Under the pieces are notes generated by a model that was not told the origin of the DNA, made no database searches, and saw only the letters and a list, made by a program, of their open reading frames with translations. Below are positions 10,560 to 21,219 of a stretch of DNA of 64,000 nucleotides, piece by piece. Source of the stretch: Onthophagus taurus. Taxonomy: Eukaryota > Arthropoda > Insecta > Coleoptera > Scarabaeidae. A program made the translations under genes and the position numbers. Position 1 is the first letter of the stretch, and each line of letters starts with the position of its first letter. The DNA lies in NCBI RefSeq assembly GCF_036711975.1, contig NW_027248939.1, positions 620,001 to 684,000 on the forward strand, given 5' to 3'.

Positions 10560-11215
10560 TCAAAACAAAACTTGCATGAATAATTACAATTGTTGTGGTA
10601 TTGGATTAAATTTAAAGATAGAAACTCCAAATTCGATCTAGTTGATCTCATTACTCTGTGTACTTGTTCTATAGTACCAAGCAGTTTTCTAAATCCAAAT
10701 GGATAGTTAGGAATTAACTTTTTATTTACTACGATGCTCTGAAGTCTCTTCAATAAGAGCTTTTCGAACACTTTTGAAAGCAATGGAAGTAAACTTATAT
10801 TGCGGTAGGAAGTCTCGTCGCTCGTGATTTTATTTGGTTTCAGTACCATAGTTATCTGCGGCACCTTCCATTGTATCGGGAATGATACTAGTCTTGAGAT
10901 TGCGTTGAAGATAAGCAGTACCATTCGTAGCACATGCTCAGGCATATGTTTAAGAACCAGTTCGGTTATAAGATTGTTACCGAGCGATTTATTTTAGGGA
11001 GTCTATAAGTGTTTTAAGCTCAGATTTATTTTTTTTTATCGGTGGACCGGTTACATAAGAGGCGGAATTTAGTTCTCTATGCTGGGATAAATCTGGGTGA
11101 GGTTGAAAGATGTTACGCAGGTGTTCCGCAAAGGTATTTATTTTTTCTTCGTTACTTCTAACCCATAAATTTTCAACAGTTTTATATTTACCTCTTCCCC
11201 TAACTCCCAACCCTT
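10560..11215 (-). pseudogene. Jockey-like LINE ORF2 fragment
   Basis: Two minus-strand open stretches (11210-10989 and 10945-10560) read as the N-terminal part of a Jockey/CR1-type reverse transcriptase: a pre-palm region, then a WK.P.I.MV.KP block, YRNISLLPLLSKVFEKLL and FGFRK...GTIEQVHRV. Both 5' and 3' parts of the element are missing. It lies directly upstream of the acyl-CoA synthetase gene and interrupts the flank that is continuous in the duplicated copy at 36050-36143. Confidence 0.8.
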
Positions 11216-11782
11216 ATAACCATTTTCAAACATTTTTTACTTCACATATAAAACAAATACCGTGACATATTTCGCCAAACTCGACAAGTAATGCCTAGAA
11301 TAGAATTAATTTTTAAGGGGGTAGTTAACCCCCACTACCCCCAAATGTCGTATATGCCTTACTTTAAACTACAAATTTTATTAAGCGACTAATTTACGAT
11401 TTTGTTTAAAATATGTTCAAAATTCCTGACAGCTTTATCACATCATTCTTTCGAGCAGTGCACTGCAGTGGTTATATGTAAACCCGTAACTTCGCTGCGT
11501 TTGATCTACGACGAATGAGAACAAAAAAATATTATATAGTATATTAAACGCCATCAAAATCGATCACTCTGTAGTATATGTATAATACATCAAATAATAG
11601 CTTATTAGAAATGAATAACCAGTTTCAATTCACCAAATTTAGATAGCACTTTTCACTTTCGAAATATAGGCAAAAATGTACTTTTTCCCCAAAACTTTCA
11701 ACCTCTAAAACTCGACTCAGGGCCTTATTTTAGCCCATTCTATGACTGTACCAAATTTCATCGAAATAGGTGTGCCATAGTT
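11216..11782. other. Unassigned interval between LINE and Penelope remnants
   Basis: No coding motif was found. A G-run/C-run inverted pair (GGGGGTAGTTAACCCCC) near 11317 is the only visible structure. Confidence 0.4.
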
Positions 11783-11999
11783 GTGTTACTTCCCTTCTCA
11801 GACATATTTATGAATAACTTTGAATCTAAACTACTAAAAGCAGAAATGAGCAAAAATATAATATTTAGGAAGAGGTATGTGAACGACATATTTATAACTT
11901 GGCATGGCGAAGACGTTCAAGATTTTGGGGTATATTATAATCTTATAAACGAAATTTACAACAACATAAATTGTATATTAGAAACAGAGAGCGACGGTA
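11783..11999 (+). pseudogene. Penelope-like element reverse transcriptase fragment (first half)
   Basis: The translation shows the Penelope-type RT pattern: SDIFMNNFES, then KRYVNDIF in place of the YVDDIF catalytic box (the first aspartate is asparagine), followed by the post-palm stretch ending ETESDG. The frame is interrupted exactly by the TA-flanked end of a MITE at 12000. The continuation of this RT is found inverted at 14829-14381. Confidence 0.8.
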
Positions 12000-12440
12000 T
12001 AGTTTCCGATATTTCTGGTGGTTTTTATGACTTCATTGCAGTCATATAACGACCAAAGATGGGGTTGTATACAGGTAGTTTACGAACCCCAAACTCTGGC
12101 GTGAGTTGTTCAGGTCCACATTAACGAAAATTTCAATAACATAATATTTAAAAACTTAAATATCATTACTTTGTGTGAAAATACAACAATTTATTTAAAT
12201 CTATCTAAAAAGTACATTTGCTTAAATAATTTATGATTATTATTATAAAATTTATTATTTAGTGTGAAAAACTAATTCTAAGATAATTATAACAAATATG
12301 TTTTAATTTTTATATTATAAATTAATACTTCCTTTTTTTGTAAAATCATTTAAGTATAAGTAAATTTATATTCTTTACTACATTTCTGTTTTATTTTGTG
12401 GAATTTAAAATAAAATAAAAAAGGAGTGCGTCCCTGGACC
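12000..12440 (-). mobile_element. MITE-B, right half (reverse orientation)
   Basis: The end TAGTTTCCGATATTTCTGG and the following 420 bp match the reverse complement of the right part of the complete MITE-B at 28486-28943. It inserted into the Penelope RT frame with TA. It is cut at 12440 by MITE-C copy 1; the missing half is at 14830-14938. Confidence 0.8.
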
Positions 12441-12797
12441 TATAGTCGAGCCGTCGAATTTGTGCAGTGATAAATCACCGTGACAGGTAGGTAAATTTCT
12501 CACCTCGAAGGTCGCACTGTCCGGATTCGTCAAAGTAAGTGACCATACCCCTCCTGGGGTAGCGCACTGAGCGCGTTCCTGGGGACAAAAAAAAATAAAA
12601 GCCGCCGACGCACTGTGAACGGTATTCATAACTTCTTATCTGACTGTAAAGGAAGGTTTATTCTCGTATAGTTTAGCTGCTCCTTATACGCCCTGGCAAG
12701 AGTAGGCGGTTACATAACGAAGGAACCGACTACCCCTTTTTTTGTAAGTACTTGTCACGGTGATTTACCACTGCACAAATTCGACGGCTCGACTATA
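12441..12797. mobile_element. MITE-C, copy 1
   Basis: It starts TATAGTCGAGCCGTCGAA and ends GACGGCTCGACTATA, with TIRs of about 50 bp around an interior of about 260 bp. Near-identical copies lie at 14939-15297 and, interrupted, at 28326-29094. It inserted into MITE-B at a TA. Confidence 0.9.
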
Positions 12798-12799
12798 GG

Positions 12800-13135
12800 T
12801 AAACATTTTTTAATGTATTTATTATCTGCATAAAAAAAATATTAGCAAAAATGTAAAGGGGGTGGTTACGTTTAGTAATTTAGAAGGGTAGGTTGAAAGT
12901 ACAAATAGGATCAAAACGTGCCCTATTATGAGTTAAACATATTCCCCAAATTTCATTTTCCTAGCGTTTATGGTTTTTGAGAAAAAGAAATTAAACCAAA
13001 ATTTTCCGCCATTTTTGGAGGGGTGTAGCTCCTTAGGGGAGCCGAAATCGCCCATGGTTCATATATCAAAGTACCCTTAAAATGCACTAAAGAATCACCC
13101 CTTGAAGTTTGTTGCAGTCATTCAGATACACCCTG
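12800..13135. mobile_element. Foldback MITE-A, copy 1 (one arm)
   Basis: This is one terminal arm of a foldback family ending TTCAGATACACCCTG. The same arm occurs at 15660 onwards (reversed), 16500-16667, 31499-31719/33131-33294, 34365-34676, 38194-38730 and 51140-51577. The 44 bp following 13135 also match, reversed, the 44 bp preceding 15660. Confidence 0.85.
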
Positions 13136-13364
13136 AATAAGTATATATGATAATTAATGAATCCAATGAGGATTTTTCGACTTATTTAAAAAAAAATTTA
13201 AAAAACGCATTATTTTTAAAGCCCTCTAGCGGCTAAACTAAGCAATTTTGTATATAGATAAGTTGAGTTAAATCATCATATTTTTGGTCGAGGTACATGT
13301 GGTCTTGCGTTTTACACGTCATTTCCGGACATCTTTGTCCGGAAATGTATCTGTATAACCTTTT

Positions 13365-13645
13365 ACAAAATCGTTTTGACGATCGTTGGATAGCTAACAA
13401 TTAACCCCATAAATGGCCTCCCCGTTCACCCGATATCACTTCATTAAATTTTTCTGTTATGACAAATTTTTCCGTATAAAAGGTATCATGTATGCTACAC
13501 CGATGACAACAAAGGAAGAATGCAAAGAAAGACTCCGCGATGCATTTTGATCTCTCTCTTCCGAAGAAATTCGGAGTGCCGCTCATGCCGGGTTTTTAAA
13601 AGAATTCATAAATGTTTGGAAGTTGAGGGCAACCAGTTCGAACAT
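13365..13645 (+). pseudogene. Mariner-like transposase C-terminal remnant
   Basis: Plus-strand translation gives the last third of a mariner-type DDE transposase: DDRW, WPPRSPDITSLNFF (the position of the third catalytic D), then YATPMTTKEECKERLRDAF and the terminal EVEGNQFEHLL before a stop. An internal stop lies just before WPPRSPD and the linker is damaged. The first two catalytic aspartates are absent. A possible 3' TIR end (GACCAGCCTG followed by TATA) lies near 14147. Confidence 0.8.
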
Positions 13646-14263
13646 TTACTATAGTTATATTAATTTTTCGTTCTTGTTTTTTATTTTTTCATTTATATTG
13701 TTAAATATAGTACCTTCATTTTGTCTTGTGCTTTTATAAGTTTTATTCTATTACGAAAGTTACAAAATGTGTGGAGATCGGGCTTTGAGGAGAATTTTTG
13801 ATTGCAGCCTCACTATGGGCTGTATCTTCAAAAGCAGCTTCGTTTTGATGTTAATCACAAAGCCTCTTTACATTCTAGCGTACAATAGTTTTTGTTTCAT
13901 ATCACTTCCATCAAACGAAAGTCAACTAATAAATTTAAATTTACTAAAAATCAAGAAAATTTTATTTTTTTTTAACTTTCTAGGGAAACCATACATTTTA
14001 GATATAGGGATGTAACGGCAAAGTTCCCTTATTTTTTAGCGTACAATACGCTGGTGAAGGAAAAAATTGGGGTTGCCATTTAAAAAAATGAAGTTTTCGA
14101 CTTTTCGAGATAAGGAAATTCGGCGCACATTTGTGACCAGCCTGTATAATTTTTTAAAAAACTGTTCAGGGTTATGTAAACTGTGGGTCCTCTCTATGCA
14201 AAGCTTGAAAGTGAAAGTGACGAGATTAAAAATCGGGAACGATTTTTGATCTCGTCACTTCGA
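13646..14263. other. Mariner 3' flank and unassigned DNA
   Basis: No gene was supported. The first 500 bp are probably the 3' untranslated part of the mariner copy ending near 14147. A short inverted repeat (GTGACGAGAT...ATCTCGTCAC, 14218-14260) precedes the hammerhead-like motif. Confidence 0.45.
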
Positions 14264-14310
14264 ACCAGTTTCTGAAGAAGGTTGCAAATGGCATCCGAAA
14301 CGTCAAACCT
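14264..14310 (+). ncRNA. Hammerhead-ribozyme-like motif
   Basis: Order: AGTTT (stem I), CTGAAGA, imperfect hairpin GGTTGC/GGCATCC (stem II), GAAAC, GTC, then AAACC completing stem I. Helix III is minimal (AC/GU with no loop). One unpaired A lies between core and stem II. A tract of repeated TAGTT(C/T)TAG-like units follows, as seen at ends of Penelope-like elements. Confidence 0.5.
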
Positions 14311-14380
14311 TTTATTAAAAGACGTACGGCAAAACCCGAAAGTTTCTAGTGTTAGTTCTAGTTTTAGTTCTAATTTTAGT

Positions 14381-14829
14381 TTAATTCACATCGGCCGTGA
14401 AAGCCTTCGTACTTATGAGATTTATGTGTGATGAAGGGATAGTTGATTCAAATGGATAGTCTCTCATACCATTCTTTCGGAAAATTGAATTAATTTTATA
14501 GATAAGTTTATTAACAAATGGAATGAATCTGTATCTCGCAATCTTGGGTGTTTCATTTACTGTTAGAGTTGTTGAATTTGTTATTGATTGTTTAAAATGA
14601 TATCTTTCAAGTAAATTATCTACATAGGTTTCCCGAAATTTGTTATTCAATGCTATTGTCTGAATTGTTTCTTGTTCTTTATTTAAATTTTCATAACTCG
14701 TAGGTGTGTTAAATGTTCTTTGTATGTAAGCATGAATTGCTGCGTTTTTATGTGGTTGATAATGGAATGAACTGTGCGGTATAATACAATCCGTTTGTGT
14801 TAGTTTCCTGAAAATGCTGAATACCGGTA
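14381..14829 (-). pseudogene. Penelope-like element reverse transcriptase fragment (second half)
   Basis: The minus-strand frame reads as the thumb side of a Penelope RT: FSIFRKLTQTDCIIPHSSFH, then HKNAAIHAYIQR and a FNTPTSYENLNKE block. This follows in sequence from the fragment ending at 11999 on the opposite strand. Its 5' end is cut by MITE-B at 14830 as the other half is at 12000. It is open for about 145 codons but lacks catalytic RT motifs and the GIY-YIG domain. Confidence 0.8.
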
Positions 14830-14938
14830 TAGTCCGATATTTCTGGTGGTTTTTATGACCCTCAGAAACAGTAGTGGCAGTAATTATCACCCGGAAAAAG
14901 TATCTGGACATGATTTATGATAGGTCCTCCTAGGGAAC
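14830..14938 (+). mobile_element. MITE-B, left half
   Basis: TAGTCCGATATTTCTGG and the following bases match the left end of the complete MITE-B at 28486. It stops at 14938 at MITE-C copy 2. Together with 12000-12440 it makes one full MITE-B if the interval between the two MITE-C copies is flipped. Confidence 0.85.
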
Positions 14939-15297
14939 TATAGTCGAGCCATCGAATTTGTGCAGTGATAAATCACCGTGACAGGTAGGTAAATTTCTCA
15001 CATCGTCGGTCGCCCTGTCCGGATTCGTCAAATTAAGTGACCACACCCCTTCTGGGGGTAGCGCACTTAGCGCGTTACTGGAGACAAAAAAATAATAAAA
15101 GCCGCTGACGCACTGTGAACGGTATTCATAACTTCTTATCTGACTGTAAAGGAAGGTTTATTCTCGTATAGTGTAGCTGCGCCTTATAGACCCTGATGGG
15201 AGTAGGCGGTTACATAACGAAGGAACCGACTACCCCCTTTTTTGTAAGTACCTGTCACGGTGATTTACCACTGCACAAATTCGACGGCTCGACTATA
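14939..15297. mobile_element. MITE-C, copy 2
   Basis: This copy has the same structure and orientation as 12441-12797, with ends TATAGTCGAGCC and GGCTCGACTATA. Only a handful of substitutions separate the copies. Confidence 0.9.
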
Positions 15298-15659
15298 GTA
15301 ATACAATTTCTTTGGTCACGGGTGTCACGTGTGGCGCGTTTGGGACAGACCATGTAGAAGTGGGAGTAAATTGCAGGTAAACGGCGGGAAAACGTATGAT
15401 ACTTGAAAATTGCGGCGTTGTCAAACCTAAATGTGGGAGAATTGGCATTTGCGCATGCAAGGTTGTCTAAGTTCCTATGCTGCAATACTTTGATTTTAGT
15501 TTGTGGGCGAGGAGCAAGAGCAGGGGGGTTTTCGTGACGTAAGCTATCACGGATTGCGCACGCAACCTCATGGCCATGTGGTGCTCCATGCATTTGTTTA
15601 ATATGAATTGCTTGGCGAAAAATCCTCATTGGATTCATTAATTATCATATATACTTATT
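15298..15659. other. Unassigned, slightly GC-rich stretch
   Basis: A minus-strand open frame (15638-15255, 127 codons, arginine-, alanine- and histidine-rich) runs through this region and into MITE-C. No family was recognised, its end lies within a repeat, and its start is not supported, so it is not called as a gene. Confidence 0.4.
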
Positions 15660-16667
15660 CAGGGTGTATCTGAATGACTGCAACAAACTTCAAGGGGTGA
15701 TTCTTTAGTGAATTTTAAGGGTACTTTGATATATGAACCATGGGCGACTTCGGCTCCCCTAAGGAGCTACACCCCTCCAAAAATGGCGGAAAATTTTGGT
15801 TTAATTTTCTTTTCTCAAAAACCATAAACGCTAGGAAAATGAAATTTGGGGAATATGTTTAACTCATAATAGGGCGCATGTTTTAACCCTATTTGTACTT
15901 TCAACCTACCCCTCTAAACTACTAAACGTAACCACCCCCTTTACATTTTTGCTAATATTTTTTTTATGCAGATGATAAATACATTAAAAAAATTTTATCT
16001 AGGTAGATGGAAGTATCCTAAAACTTTCTTGTCAAAAAAAATGTTAAAAAAAATAATAAAGCAAACACTGCACGTTAAACAACGGGGTTGTCGATCAAAA
16101 GTTGGAATGAATTTTTAATGAAAAAATCTTAGTAGGCTTTGCAATCTTTGTCAGAAATATTTTTGATGTTTAAATGTCAGTGTTTTCCTTATTATTATTA
16201 TTGTTTTTCAAATTAATTTTTAAATAAAGTTCTATCGCATTACGCTCGTTCACTCGACGTTCAAAATTTTAAATAAAACAATAATAATCGTACGAAAACC
16301 ACTGACATTTAAACGTTAAAAATATTTCTGACAAAGATTGCAAAGCCTACTAAGATTTTTTCATTAAAAATTCATTCCAACTTTCGATTAACAACCCTAC
16401 AGCTTAACAGTTAGTGTTTGCTTAATTATTTTTTTTCTCAGAAATTATTAAATTTTCGAAGAACATCAGAGAGACAAAAAGTTTTAGAATAGTTTTATCT
16501 ATCTAACTGATATTTTTCCAATGTATTTATCATATTCATAAAAAAAATCTAGGCATAAATTGAATGGGGGTGGTTACGTTTAGTAGTTTAGAAGCGTAGG
16601 TTGAAAGTACAAGTAGGGTCAAAACGTGCCCTATTATGAGTTAAACATATTCCCCAAATTTCATTTT
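15660..16667. mobile_element. Foldback element MITE-A, copy 2 (both arms)
   Basis: Starting CAGGGTGTATCTGAATGAC, the left arm runs about 540 bp. A short centre lies around 16200-16260, and the right arm returns in reverse complement until about 16667, where the last 150 bp are missing. This is the most complete long-arm copy in the window. No open frame is present. Confidence 0.85.
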
Positions 16668-16767
16668 TCGTGTATATAAATGCTAGTTCACTTTATTTTG
16701 TAATGTTTTCGCCGCGTGTTAGTAATATTATTATTAATTTTGTCAGGTTTTTGAACTGTATTATAGG

Positions 16768-17738
16768 CAAAGATCGGCACGGGTACTGAATGAAAATACC
16801 AGGGTAACGGGTACGGGTACTTTAATACTATTCGGGTATCGGATACTTTTTACGAGTACTTTTCACAATTTAAAGTACCCGAGTACAGTACCCGGGTACT
16901 ATTAGCGGGTGCTCGGGTACGGGTATTTAAAAAAAAGTTACGATTGTGTTAAAAATGAACAACAACTTGTAAATAAAAGTGATAATTGGGTTGTACTACA
17001 TACTTCAAAAAATATTTTCTTACATTGTATATTTTACTATTTACGTGATATATTATATTATAATAAATTAAAGTCTAATAAATGTTTGTTAGCATTCAAT
17101 AATGTCAACATGTCAAAGTTGTCGTCTGATAGCGCTTGGCGTCTTGGAGTTAGGACCATGTTGGCCAATGAGAATAACCTTTCGACAGGTGCCGATGATG
17201 GTAATGCGGTATTGTGTTTTAGAAACAGTTTTTTTAATGTTGGGTACTCATGAATAATGTTTAAATTTGTACGTTTATCATCTAAACATCGTAGTAGTTC
17301 TAACTAAACTTTTGGTCCATAATGTTTAGTTTGCTTAACGTTTTTTTGTACTTCACTTTCATTAAAATCAAAGTAGTCATCTAGGTTCTAGGTTATTTTC
17401 CTCCCCACGCGAACTTTCAACGTCGTCCTCTTTTAAGTCCAATGCTTAAATGTGGGTCCTTCATACCTGACAACCATCTCTATTTAAAATTTGGTAACAA
17501 TACACACGCACCTATGGAATCGTAGCTCTTTAGAACAAAAATGGTTGAAAACCTACTCTGCAATTTCTCAATGCACATATTTATAATGATATCCCCACTA
17601 TATTTAAATTTATTGGATACTATTAAATTACATTCAAAATACCCGGGTACCTCGAAAATACCCGAGTACTTTCTATACCCAGGTATTTACCCGGGTATTT
17701 ACCCCGGTATAAAATTACCCGGGTAGTGCTCACCCTTG
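16768..17738. mobile_element. hAT transposon remnant with 8-bp target duplication
   Basis: Perfect 8-bp direct repeats ATTATAGG flank the element (16760-16767 and 17739-17746). Ends are CAAAGATCGGCACGGG and GTGCTCACCCTTG. Both subterminal regions are packed with ACCCGGGTA-like motifs in both orientations. The interior encodes only the C-terminal part of a hAT transposase on the minus strand. Confidence 0.9.
17060..17440 (-). pseudogene. hAT transposase C-terminal (dimerisation domain) remnant
   Basis: Minus-strand translation contains the hATC signature region: LPSSAPVERLFS at about 17195, then RRQALSDDNFDMLTLLNANK. In hAT enzymes this C-terminal block supports dimerisation. The upstream RNase-H-like part is absent, and stops occur upstream of the signature near 17300. 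It is bounded by the element ends given for 16768-17738. Confidence 0.8.
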
Positions 17739-17746
17739 ATTATAGG

Positions 17747-17860
17747 TTAGGTGGTAGAGCAGTCTCCGAACTGAACCTCGCCTATATAGCAAATCATGTC
17801 AGTTGAATTGTATTATTGTTATATGCAAAATAAAGGCCTTTATTATTATTATTATACACT
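17747..17860 (+). repeat. LINE 3' tail ending in ATT repeats
   Basis: AAATAAAGGCCTTTATTATT followed by further ATT units is the usual 3' end of insect non-LTR elements with a trinucleotide tail. No coding part remains. Confidence 0.5.
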
Positions 17861-17879
17861 TTTCCACTCACTTCTATTA

Positions 17880-18050
17880 CTTTAGTAGATATCCTTTTTT
17901 CCAGAGTTAAACACCATTTTTGCTCCCTTCTTGAACTTTTCCCATATCACCCTCTATATTGTTTTTAAACAGTTCTTTCATCATCGCCTCGTTACTCAAA
18001 CTATTATCCACATTGTATACCACCACCTTCGGGGCTACCATGCAGTTGTT
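17880..18050 (-). pseudogene. LINE ORF1 (gag-like) fragment
   Basis: The minus-strand reading KVVVYNVDNSLSNEAMMKEL followed by FKNNIEG resembles the pre-zinc-knuckle region of ORF1 proteins of I/R1-type LINEs. Only about 55 codons remain and no zinc knuckles are visible. Confidence 0.5.
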
Positions 18051-18193
18051 GAAAGTATTACAAACTGAAAGTAACATCGCGCCGCATCAAAGAGCAGTGT
18101 TAGTTGAATGAAATTTTATATTTATTTATTCTTCAGTTACAATAATTGTGCTTTTATATCTTATGCAATAGTAATCGTAAGAAATGATTTAGA

Positions 18194-19907
18194 TTATTGG
18201 ATTTGTAATTCTTCACTTAAATTATCAACAAACATAAATACGTTATCAATAACATCTTGAGCTTCTTTTCTACTTTTCACAACATTCTCCTTCATAGTAA
18301 GAGCTAATTGAAAACGATCGTCTTTCGAAATTATCGATAAAACAAAACCTAAAAAATAAGATTATAAAAATTGATGTTTCCGTAATTAGTTAATTAATAC
18401 ATGTATTGCAGAAGTACGTAATAAATGACATAGCTGCTTCAACTTCACATCCAGCTATTGTTCCCACTTTCAATCCACCAACATTAGTTGCAACTGCTGT
18501 TAAGTTACTAGTGTGGGAAACGATTTGTTTTACAATGGGAGAAGGTATCAAATGTCCAAGGTTTGAAAGTTCATAATACGCCTAAACATTTTAAATATAT
18601 TCGTTTAATTTTAATTATTATTTGTAGTGGTTATTGTTACCAAACCATCAATTGAAAATTTTCCTTTATTAAGTTCATTTCCAATGGATTTAAGCCGATC
18701 CAACATCGTAGATTCTTTCTTCATTGTAACTTGAGTGTTAAGTACAATTGGTATTGAGTTATTCGTAAGTTTATTGTAATTGTACGTTCCATTAACAATA
18801 CTCACTAAATCTTCGTCTATGGGCCTAAATATAACTACTGTGGAGCACTTATCCATTTTTTCACCTCTTCTCGCTAGTATTTCCGCTAAACTAGCGGTTA
18901 ATCCAGCAATTAATATCTCAGTAAATCCTATCCCTAACTTATTTTTGATTTTTTTTATTAACGGAACATATTTAATTTCGTCTTCTATATAAAAGACTAC
19001 ATGACGTTCGTTATTTATCACATTAAATTTGGGTTCATCTCGATTAGAAGTGAGTAGATTGCGATAAATGTAAGCGTTATCGAGGGAAAATTTTGGTTTT
19101 GCTGTATATTTTGGGTCGAGTTGCATAAGTTGAGGATTTTTTTCACGGATCATAAAATTTTTTAAGAATCCTATTAGAGCAACACCATCGGCCAAAGAAT
19201 GTCTGAAGACTAACATTACCGCTGCTTGTTTCTTCGTTTCGCTTTGTTTATTCCATATAACGTTCTGCGTAAATATTCGTCCATACCATAACCTTTTTTG
19301 ATTAATAACGTTAACCATGCAGTTCTTGCGAATATGTTCCAATAATTCATCTCTGGTTAAATATTCTTTATCGTTAACTTTAGTGTAATCACAGGTATCT
19401 TCGTCAGTTACTTGATTCTTTACGTAATAAGGAAAACCCAAACACCTTTCTATTGTACACGATAGTTTACTAAGACTGTTATGTACTCTTTTACATGTTT
19501 CTTCTAACCGTTTATTAAGGGCTGCCCGATCTTCGTCATGATTCAAAATTATTATGATCGAAATCGGAATTTTCTCGTCGGTCGATTCCATAGCTGCGTC
19601 TTGTCCTATTAATCTACCACCGTAATTCCGGCCCAATTTGTACATTAACCACAAATCCATTCCCCACAAAAAGATTTGTATTATAATACATGAAACGATC
19701 AAACATAATATAATTATAAATGATAACGTGAGAAGACATATGTGTACTAGCACACCAATCGGAAATGAAGTTTTATTGGCAAAACCTGGCGGTATTCCCA
19801 ACAGATCCTAAAATATTACTTTAAAGATTTAAAAGGGTTAATTAATTAATTCTCACCTTAATCAGACAATATATCGATATAAATTTATAAAATATCACCT
19901 TCATCAT
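18194..19907 (-). CDS. Wax-ester synthase / diacylglycerol acyltransferase-like membrane protein, four exons
   Basis: Predicted to transfer an acyl group from acyl-CoA to an alcohol or diacylglycerol at a membrane. Exons: 19907-19857, 19807-18641, 18581-18401, 18348-18194; all three introns (49, 59 and 52 bp) have GT-AG ends and preserve frame, giving 517 residues. The start is the ATG-ATG pair at 19907, chosen because the long frame upstream of 19801 has no ATG and a good acceptor sits at 19808. A strongly hydrophobic segment lies at about residues 32-65. The catalytic HxxxDG motif is HSLADG near residue 220; the preceding residue is R rather than the second H of HHxxxDG. The WS/DGAT C-terminal domain includes the NVGG turn in exon 3. 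Substrate and product are unknown. Confidence 0.88.
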
Positions 19908-21215
19908 CTGTACGTCTTTTCTGAATTAAATTAAATCGTACAGGGCTATATAATGGCGTAAGGAGAATGTTTAATAATTAATAATCGATTGAACCAATTT
20001 CAACTTATTAATGGGCATGTGTAGAAAATTGGTGTAATTATCATGTAGTTATCAATTTCTCGTATCAATTTATGTTAGATTGAAAACATTTCAAATGCTG
20101 CACACAAATCACTTTTCGAAAAAAAAAAAATTAGGTATAGTTAAAAAAATAAATAGAGCCAATTAATACAGAAAAAAACTTGTTAGACTCGTTTTCTTAA
20201 ATAAAATATCTTCGTCTACGTCTGTATCTAATCTTATTTTCTCGAAATTGAAATGATCGAAGATGAGGGGGTACTGCAATAACCGCGTTTTAGATCATTT
20301 AATGAAACATTCACATTTCTAAATTGATGCGAAAGATTTTGTAATAAACCATCTTTATTTATGAACTATTTAGTGTTTTATATGAAACTCAAAGAATAAT
20401 ATTTATGTGGGATTGAGAGAGAGCACAATTCAGAGGGAGAACAGTAGAGAGAGACTGGGGCAGTATGAAGAAGAGCGGGTACGAGTAAAGACGTAAAGAG
20501 TAATTGAACTATTTTCTTATAAAATAAATGATTAATACATTTGTAAATAAAAGAGTGTTAAATATGTTTAACGACTAAATGTTTAATAGTTTGTCATTTT
20601 ACATTAATAAATAGTTTAGTTTGTTACTGTTAAAACAGGTGTTTTTTAATTTGACAATCTAATCCTACATTTATTATATTTTATTAATTGGTACGACGTT
20701 TACATGTTGACTTAACAATAATTAAATGACTACTTAATATCTAGTTTCACAATTTGTAATAATAATTGTCCAATAAGCACAAGGCATCACATTACCATAT
20801 TTATTACTTTAATTGTTTTATAAAATAGGAATGTGCTTCCTTTACAATTTCAAGGGGTGATTTTTCAGCTAAAATTAAGGGTTGTCTTTCATATAGGTTT
20901 TTGTTCAAAACCCTTCTCCTCCAAGTTACAGCACTCTAAAGTTAGGGAAAAAAATTTTCATTTAATATATCCACTACGGAGGAGTTTAGAAGAATGAAAT
21001 TTGGTAGATAACTATTACTAATAAAATGACACCTCTTGACGATTTTTGTAACCCTAAAATGTTATTACAAGGGGGTGAAAAAATCAACCCCTATAATATT
21101 TCACATCAGAATTTTTTAATGCGTCTACATTTTTCTATTTAAAAATTGATTTAAATAGTGGGATTCAATACGCAACTTTTTTATCTCTTAACATTTTCTC
21201 ATAAAAATTGTTAAT
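19908..21215. other. Intergenic region with a divergent MITE-A-like stretch
   Basis: No gene was found. The first 150 bp upstream of the acyltransferase start should hold its promoter; a TATATAA-like string occurs at about 19946-19953. A purine-rich stretch (20410-20500) followed by an AATAAATG polyadenylation-like signal could be part of a solo LTR, but ends were not found. About 20850-21190 resembles the MITE-A arm (CAAGGGGTGATT) at low identity. Confidence 0.45.
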
Positions 21216-21219
21216 TTAA

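Noticed and set aside
13401..13586. Minus-strand open frame of 61 codons
   Set aside because: It is the shadow of a mariner transposase remnant on the plus strand, which shows clear motifs.
15255..15638. Minus-strand frame of 127 codons
   Set aside because: Runs through the end of MITE-C, has no recognised family and no start context.
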